A stretch of 64,000 nt of DNA from an uncultured Eubacterium sp. (GTDB lineage Bacteria; Bacillota; Clostridia; Oscillospirales; Acutalibacteraceae). The notes beneath the pieces are model-generated. The model did not search any database and had not been told where the DNA came from. It saw nothing but the letters and a program-made list of their open reading frames with translations. Both the position numbers and the translations under genes were made by a program. Location of the stretch: NCBI GenBank assembly GCA_910584985.1, contig CAJUDJ010000002.1, positions 95,464-159,463 of the forward strand, written 5' to 3'. Below are positions 59,491-64,000 of this stretch, piece after piece. Position 1 is the first letter of the stretch. Each line of letters begins with the position of its first letter.

Positions 59491-61434
59491 ATGCAAAACA
59501 ATCAGAACATCACACTTGATGTGAATAACAGCAGGGAATATCAATATATTCATGCCAAACAGGGCGATCATAATTCCCGCTTTCTGCATATTACTTTAAC
59601 AGAAAACGGAAATCAGATTGTTCCTTCGGAAAAATGCAGGGCAACCTTCAGATGTCTTAAACCGGATGGAAAAATTTGTTTCAATTCTTCCATTTTAAAT
59701 GAGGACGGAACGATAACCGTTTGTCTTACACAGCAGATACTGGCTGAGAAAGGAACGGTAAGGGCAGATGTTTCTCTGCTTGAGGAAGGAACGGTGCTTT
59801 CGGCAGCCACCTTTTTCATTATGGTGGAAGCCTCACCGCTTTCGGTAAACGGTGCATTAAGCTCAGATGAGTTTCTTGTTTTAACAGAAAAGACGGAAGA
59901 AGTGGATGCATTAAAAGATGAGGTTATGCAGGCAGCAGAAAGGGTGGAAACAGCAGAAAACGGTTTAAATGCACTTTCCGAGCAGTTAGCAGGCACAGAG
60001 GAGGATATTGCTGAAATAAATGAAGCACTGCAGAATGTAAAAGCAGGTGTTGAAGCTCTGAATATCACAACGGATATAGCCGAAAAAGCGTTAGCCAAAG
60101 TGGAAACACTCGAGGGCTGCCTCGGCTACACAGAAAGCGAAATATTGGGCTTGAGTGCGGATTATGAAAATAACCGCTTTATGCGTCTTGCAGGCGCGGC
60201 AGGAAAGAATGCAGGCACGGATTTTGATGGATTCCGTATGTACGGCGGCAGAAGAAGATGCACGGTAACGGCAGACGGAACAATAACCGCCTTTTACGGG
60301 GATGAAAACTATACTGTGGAAGATAAAAGCGTGCAGGTTATGGTGTATCAGCCGAAATTCTATTACAGGGTTGTGCCGCTGAAGCTGGAGAAGATAGAAA
60401 ACGGCAAAGGGTATCATATCCGCAAGGCGAATTATTATGTTTCGGATACACCGAAGGCAGGGTTTAAGCTGCATCCTGCGTTTTATGATGAAAACGGAAA
60501 CGAGGTTGAATATATCCTGTATTCCGCGTATGAAGGATGCTATGCTGCGCATTATATTTCCCAGCCGACTGCACCGCTGTATTTCAATGATGCAGTGCAC
60601 AGCAGCACATCAACCAATCTGAATGATGACTGTATTATGTCGCTTCATTCGGAAAAACCGATTTCCGGGCTGTATAAAAATCTGACAAGAACAAATGCAG
60701 AAAAGCTGTGCGGGAATTACGGACCGGGCTGGCACTGTGAAACGGTAAAAACATTGTCGGCAAATCAGATGCTTATGATGATAGAATTCGGTGCATTGAA
60801 TGCACAGCAGGAAATTGAAAAAGGCGTAACGGCTGTTGCAGATGCTGCAAACAAGAACTGCACCTGTTATACAGGCTCAGCCAACAGTCTGGGAAACGGC
60901 ACAGGGCATGCGAATGCCTCTTATTTCAAATTCGATTCGGAATCACAGGCAGTCAATTATTACGAAGCAGGAAGAAGAGCGGTGACCTACAGGGGAATGG
61001 AAAATCCGTGGGGGAACATATGGAAATGGATACAGGGTGTGAATGTTTACGGAACAACACTGCAGGACAGGCAGATGTATATATGCACGGATTTTAATTT
61101 CAAAGAAAATACGCACACAGATAATTATAAATCAACCGGATGCGTACTTCCGGAAAAAGACGGATATATCAGTGCATTCGGATACGGCACGGCGGAATTT
61201 GACTGGCTGTTTATGCCGTCAGAAACGAACGGAAATTCAAATCTGCCTGTGGGCGATAGCTGGAACAGCACTTCAGATACATCAAAGGCAAGCATACACC
61301 GAACCTGTCTTTACGGAGGAGCATGGTCAACCGGCATAACGGCCGGGATTTTCAGAATCTCAAATCTGGCTGTATCCAATGATATTTCAAGATTATATGG
61401 CTGCCGCAATGTGTTTATTCCCCCAGCTCAATAA
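59491..61434 (+). CDS. Phage-type receptor-binding protein: BppU-like N terminus, coiled coil, C-type-lectin/FGE-like C terminus
   Basis: 647 residues from the ATG at 59491 (GGTGA upstream; an in-frame ATG at 59479 is possible). Residues ~1-115 resemble the N-terminal domain of phage baseplate upper protein BppU. Residues ~130-205 are a heptad-rich coiled coil (EKTEEVDALKDEVMQAAERV). The C-terminal part carries RGMENPWGNIWKWIQG (~501-516) and ends with CLYGGAWSTGITAGIFRISN and SRLYGCRNVFIP, the form of C-type-lectin/formylglycine-enzyme-like domains that end many tail-fibre proteins and targets of diversity-generating retroelements. No other phage gene, reverse transcriptase or template repeat is in the window, so it is either a lone domesticated adhesin or a remote retroelement target. 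Confidence 0.78.
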   Translation: MQNNQNITLDVNNSREYQYIHAKQGDHNSRFLHITLTENGNQIVPSEKCRATFRCLKPDGKICFNSSILNEDGTITVCLTQQILAEKGTVRADVSLLEEGTVLSAATFFIMVEASPLSVNGALSSDEFLVLTEKTEEVDALKDEVMQAAERVETAENGLNALSEQLAGTEEDIAEINEALQNVKAGVEALNITTDIAEKALAKVETLEGCLGYTESEILGLSADYENNRFMRLAGAAGKNAGTDFDGFRMYGGRRRCTVTADGTITAFYGDENYTVEDKSVQVMVYQPKFYYRVVPLKLEKIENGKGYHIRKANYYVSDTPKAGFKLHPAFYDENGNEVEYILYSAYEGCYAAHYISQPTAPLYFNDAVHSSTSTNLNDDCIMSLHSEKPISGLYKNLTRTNAEKLCGNYGPGWHCETVKTLSANQMLMMIEFGALNAQQEIEKGVTAVADAANKNCTCYTGSANSLGNGTGHANASYFKFDSESQAVNYYEAGRRAVTYRGMENPWGNIWKWIQGVNVYGTTLQDRQMYICTDFNFKENTHTDNYKSTGCVLPEKDGYISAFGYGTAEFDWLFMPSETNGNSNLPVGDSWNSTSDTSKASIHRTCLYGGAWSTGITAGIFRISNLAVSNDISRLYGCRNVFIPPAQ

Positions 61435-61445
61435 GGAGAAAAGCC

Positions 61446-61544
61446 ATGAAAAATTTCGGAAAAGTGCCTGAAATCTTTTCCCGGATACCGGGAAAAATCA
61501 TAATGCAGATTGCGAAATCAATAGAAAAATACAGCTTGCTTTAA
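61446..61544 (+). CDS. Possible 32-residue peptide downstream of the lectin-type gene
   Basis: An ATG with AAGGAG upstream opens MKNFGKVPEIFSRIPGKIIM and 12 more residues, ending KYSLL. No family is recognised. The frame runs through a hairpin (61476-61496), so it may be a remnant, a leader, or not a gene at all. Confidence 0.3.
   Translation: MKNFGKVPEIFSRIPGKIIMQIAKSIEKYSLL
61476..61496. other. Perfect 9-bp hairpin 42 bases after the lectin-domain gene
   Basis: TTTTCCCGG / CCGGGAAAA with an ATA loop. It lacks a T run on the plus strand. A short G+C-rich stem at this distance beyond the variable repeat is a feature of diversity-generating retroelement target sites, but a plain transcript hairpin is also possible. 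Confidence 0.5.
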
Positions 61545-61633
61545 TAAATAATTTACCGGAATTATATGTGCTTGACTATAAATGCCACAAAGTATATAAT
61601 AAAAATAATTCAGAATCATTGCGGAGGGATACC

Positions 61634-62653
61634 ATGCCGGTAATTGATATTTTTGAACACACTGAATTTCTTAAAGGCGGGGCGGTTCATTGTTATGATG
61701 GAAAAAAAGTAATATCCTCTGTTGCTCCAGAAGCAGTAGGCTTTGCTTCCTTTGCGGAGATTCCGAAAGCGGGCGGCTGCTGCATTCGCTTTATTTCGGA
61801 TTCGCCTGTAATAACAATAAATTACACAATAACACAGCCGCAGATTATCTCACTTCCGAATATCGGCATTACTGTTTCAAGAGGACTGTCATATTGTTTC
61901 AGAGCTTTGGGTGAAAAGAACTGGAATAATATGGATTGTTTTGATTGTTTGGAAAAATCAGCGGTTTTAACAGTAAATATGAGCAGATTTTATATTTCTG
62001 AAAATGAAAAATATGAATTTATGATTTTTCTGCCGGTAAGCTGTTTCGCTTCCGAATTTAAAATTACCGTTGCTGACAATGCCGTGTTTCAGCCATATGA
62101 AATAAATAGCGATGAAAAGAAAAACGCAGTTATGCTTGGCGGCTTTGCCGGTTATGGCTTCGGCGCAGTGGTGGCGCAGATGATGCTGTGCAACCTTCTT
62201 GCGAAATCAAATGATCATTTTGAAATGAAAAATCTTTCTTTTTACACAAGAAATGCATGGAATTATTATGAAAAAATGTTGGATGAAACAGACGAATGCT
62301 TTGATGCGGATTTCATTTTTACGGAGCTTCTGAACAGTTATATCAGCATTGAGGATTTCAGAAAAGTTTTTCCTTTATTTATGGAAAAAGCTTTAACTAA
62401 AACAAACGCAAATATAATTCTGTGGTTTATTCCCTGTATGAGAAAGGATATAGATTTATATCTTGACGAAGCCGAACGCTTCATTAAAAGCAAAGGCTGT
62501 GAAAACAGAGTAACTGTGTGCAGCTCTCTTATTGTGAACGGCAGCGATGCGCTTGACAGATATACTTTCTCTAAAAATTTTATGAACGATTACGGTCATA
62601 TATTTGTAATGCAGGAAATAAATAAGGTGTTGAGGGAAAAATGGAATATTTAA
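61634..62653 (+). CDS. SGNH-hydrolase-like protein lacking the catalytic motifs
   Basis: 339 residues from the ATG at 61634 (GGAGGG upstream). It has the same layout as its neighbour: a beta-rich N-terminal domain (~1-155) and an alpha/beta C-terminal domain. Where the neighbour has FYGNSITQG, this protein has LGGFAGYGFG, so the nucleophilic Ser is missing; where the neighbour has DDCHYTDFG, this one has FMNDYGHIF, so the Asp-x-x-His pair is not aligned. It is therefore probably non-enzymatic, perhaps a carbohydrate-binding or partner protein. It overlaps the active paralogue by 13 bases, so they are made together. Confidence 0.65.
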   Translation: MPVIDIFEHTEFLKGGAVHCYDGKKVISSVAPEAVGFASFAEIPKAGGCCIRFISDSPVITINYTITQPQIISLPNIGITVSRGLSYCFRALGEKNWNNMDCFDCLEKSAVLTVNMSRFYISENEKYEFMIFLPVSCFASEFKITVADNAVFQPYEINSDEKKNAVMLGGFAGYGFGAVVAQMMLCNLLAKSNDHFEMKNLSFYTRNAWNYYEKMLDETDECFDADFIFTELLNSYISIEDFRKVFPLFMEKALTKTNANIILWFIPCMRKDIDLYLDEAERFIKSKGCENRVTVCSSLIVNGSDALDRYTFSKNFMNDYGHIFVMQEINKVLREKWNI

Positions 62654-63708
62654 CAAATATAACAGATATAGCAAAAACAATTGATGAAAGCAAAATTAAA
62701 TTTAAAAATGTTTTTGAATATCCCGAAATTTTATATGGAGCGCCATTTGCATCTATGGGTGCTGGCTTTGGAAAATATAATCATAAAACGCAGGAAGAAA
62801 TCAACAAACTGAGTGATTTTGTTAAACGGGTTTACGATAATTCAAAAAAATGCAGCACAGGGTGTTTTTTAAGATTTAAAACAAATTCCAACAAAATTTT
62901 TATAAAGTGTGAGCTTAAACGAAAATGGCCATATAAAAATATGCTTCTTTGGAATTCTTCGGGCTTTGATGTTTATGAAATTGAAAACGGAAAATTTATT
63001 CACAGCACAGTTTTTGCGCCCAATGCAGGCAAATCTGTTTTTTGTGAACAGTTTTGGCATAAGCGTGAAAATGAAGTGCAGATTTATTTGCCGAATTATA
63101 ATGAAATTATTCACTTGTATATTGGTGCTGAAAGTGAAATTCTGCCGGTTGATTCTGTGAAAAAGCCGGCTATTGCATTTTACGGAAATTCAATCACACA
63201 GGGCTGTGCGGCAAGCAGAAGCGGGAATTCTTTTGTAAATATTGTTTCCAGGATTTTAAATAATGAGGTTTATAATTTTTCGGTTACAAATTGTTGCCGG
63301 GGCTTTAAATCTGTTTCCGAAATAATCGGAATGCTTAATTTAAGGGCTGTTGTAATTGATTATTCAAGAAACGCAGAAAGTCTTGATGAACTTGAAGCTA
63401 CACATCTGTCGTTTTATAAGGAAATCAGAAAATACCATCCGGATATACCGATTATTATTTTATCTATGGAAGCTTTTGCAAGAAAAGATTGGATTGGCAT
63501 TTTCACTAAGGTTGTTAAAGATACTTATGAATATGCTGTTCGGAATGGAGATAATACTTATTATCTGGATCAGATGGCATTGTTTCGTCCTGAGGAATAC
63601 AGCCTTGCTGTGGTTGATGATTGCCATTACACGGATTTCGGAATGTTCAGAATAGCCGAAGCAATCACGCAGCTGCTTGAAAAAGCAGAGCAAAAAATTA
63701 ATTCATAA
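62641..63708 (+). CDS. SGNH/GDSL-type esterase with GxDLY-like N-terminal domain
   Basis: 355 residues. The N-terminal domain contains SSGFDVYEIENGKF, resembling the GxDLY esterase N terminus, and the catalytic domain starts at ~175 with block I FYGNSITQGCAAS (nucleophile Ser ~183), an oxyanion region VIDYSRNAES, and block V VVDDCHYTDFGMFRIAEAI with the Asp-x-x-His pair (His ~333). No signal peptide is visible, so it acts in the cytoplasm unless exported otherwise. The substrate is unknown; relatives remove acetyl groups from carbohydrates. Encoded in tandem with a dead paralogue. Confidence 0.85.
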   Translation: MEYLTNITDIAKTIDESKIKFKNVFEYPEILYGAPFASMGAGFGKYNHKTQEEINKLSDFVKRVYDNSKKCSTGCFLRFKTNSNKIFIKCELKRKWPYKNMLLWNSSGFDVYEIENGKFIHSTVFAPNAGKSVFCEQFWHKRENEVQIYLPNYNEIIHLYIGAESEILPVDSVKKPAIAFYGNSITQGCAASRSGNSFVNIVSRILNNEVYNFSVTNCCRGFKSVSEIIGMLNLRAVVIDYSRNAESLDELEATHLSFYKEIRKYHPDIPIIILSMEAFARKDWIGIFTKVVKDTYEYAVRNGDNTYYLDQMALFRPEEYSLAVVDDCHYTDFGMFRIAEAITQLLEKAEQKINS

Positions 63709-63743
63709 ATCTGAATACAAATGCCGGTTAAATGCAAAATAAT

Positions 63744-63774
63744 AAACCTCTGCTTATAAAACAGCAGAGGTTTT
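63744..63774 (+). terminator. Terminator after the SGNH genes
   Basis: AAACCTCTGCT / AGCAGAGGTTT, eight-base loop, followed by T. Confidence 0.9.
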
Positions 63775-63885
63775 GCTTTTGGGGAGCAATTAGGGGAGCA
63801 ATGAAACAAAATGAATACACTTTAAAACAAACAACAGCAGAGAACTGTTTAAAATCGGCTTAAAGTGCCAAATTCGGCATAAAAT

Positions 63886-63921
63886 AAGACCTTAGAGAGT
63901 CTTAAGACTTTCTAAGGTCTT
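63886..63921 (-). terminator. Terminator of the tRNA-Pro transcript
   Basis: AAGACCTTAGA...TCTAAGGTCTT with near-perfect pairing and a short centre; on the minus strand it lies two bases past the CCA end and runs into an A+T-rich tract. Confidence 0.8.
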
Positions 63922-63922
63922 G

Positions 63923-64000
63923 TGGTCGAGGTGACAGGACTCGAACCTGCGGCATCCTGCTCCCAAAGCAGGCACTCTAGCCAAACTGAGTTACACCTCG
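63923..64000 (-). tRNA. tRNA-Pro (anticodon TGG), CCA encoded
   Basis: Reading the minus strand from 64000: acceptor stem CGAGGTG / CACCTCG, D arm, anticodon stem CCTGC / GCAGG with loop TTTGGGA giving anticodon TGG, T arm GCAGG-TTCGAGT-CCTGT, discriminator A and genomically encoded CCA. All 7+4+5+5 stems close with one wobble. The gene ends exactly at the window edge but appears complete. Confidence 0.97.

Overview
The window looks like the replication-origin region of a low-GC Firmicute of class Clostridia, probably a gut Oscillospirales/Ruminococcaceae-type bacterium. This rests on the classical gene order dnaA-dnaN-S4 protein-recF-remB-gyrB-gyrA, followed by rpmH-rnpA-yidD-yidC-khpB-mnmE-mnmG-rsmG-noc-parA-parB, and on A+T-rich codon use with AGGAGG-type ribosome sites. 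The exact genus cannot be read from the sequence.

Layout. 1-7.9 kb: the 3' end of dnaA, an A+T-rich spacer with a DnaA box, then replication and gyrase genes. 8-13.6 kb: an LCP cell-wall polymer ligase, an MgtC-type membrane protein, a small alpha/beta hydrolase, a histidine phosphatase, a HTH regulator and the MTA/SAH nucleosidase. 13.7-24.8 kb: the ribosomal/tRNA-modification/chromosome-partition block with two parS sites and serS. 24.9-31 kb: TrmB, a small membrane protein, a sugar O-acetyltransferase, two MFS transporters and an iron alcohol dehydrogenase. 31.1-39.1 kb: envelope glycopolymer genes, with TarI/TarJ (CDP-ribitol), an unusual GHMP sugar kinase, and an operon of three GT2 glycosyltransferases plus UDP-galactopyranose mutase behind a perfect consensus promoter. 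39.2-48 kb: an aromatic amino acid operon (tyrA-aroB-aroA-aroC-pheA) behind a hairpin-rich leader, then a VTT membrane protein, galactokinase and a lipid kinase. 48-58 kb: a degenerate intergenic repeat, an OmpR-type response regulator with a nine-base homopolymer in its 3' end, and a 2581-residue membrane-anchored surface protein built from four ~405-residue repeats, with a secreted partner gene. 58.2-64 kb: purine nucleoside phosphorylase, a possible small RNA, a lone phage-type receptor-binding protein with a lectin-like C terminus, a tandem pair of SGNH hydrolases (one apparently catalytically dead), and tRNA-Pro.

The core half is conventional. The best candidates for something new are at 59-61.5 kb: a BppU-type protein ending in a C-type-lectin/FGE-like domain with a hairpin just downstream (the architecture of diversity-generating-retroelement targets), preceded by a leader whose repeats can form two mutually exclusive folds, one of which hides the ribosome site. 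Next come the giant four-repeat surface protein locus, the response regulator whose tail depends on a poly-C tract, and the dead/live SGNH pair. No rRNA, CRISPR array, insertion sequence or reverse transcriptase was seen.
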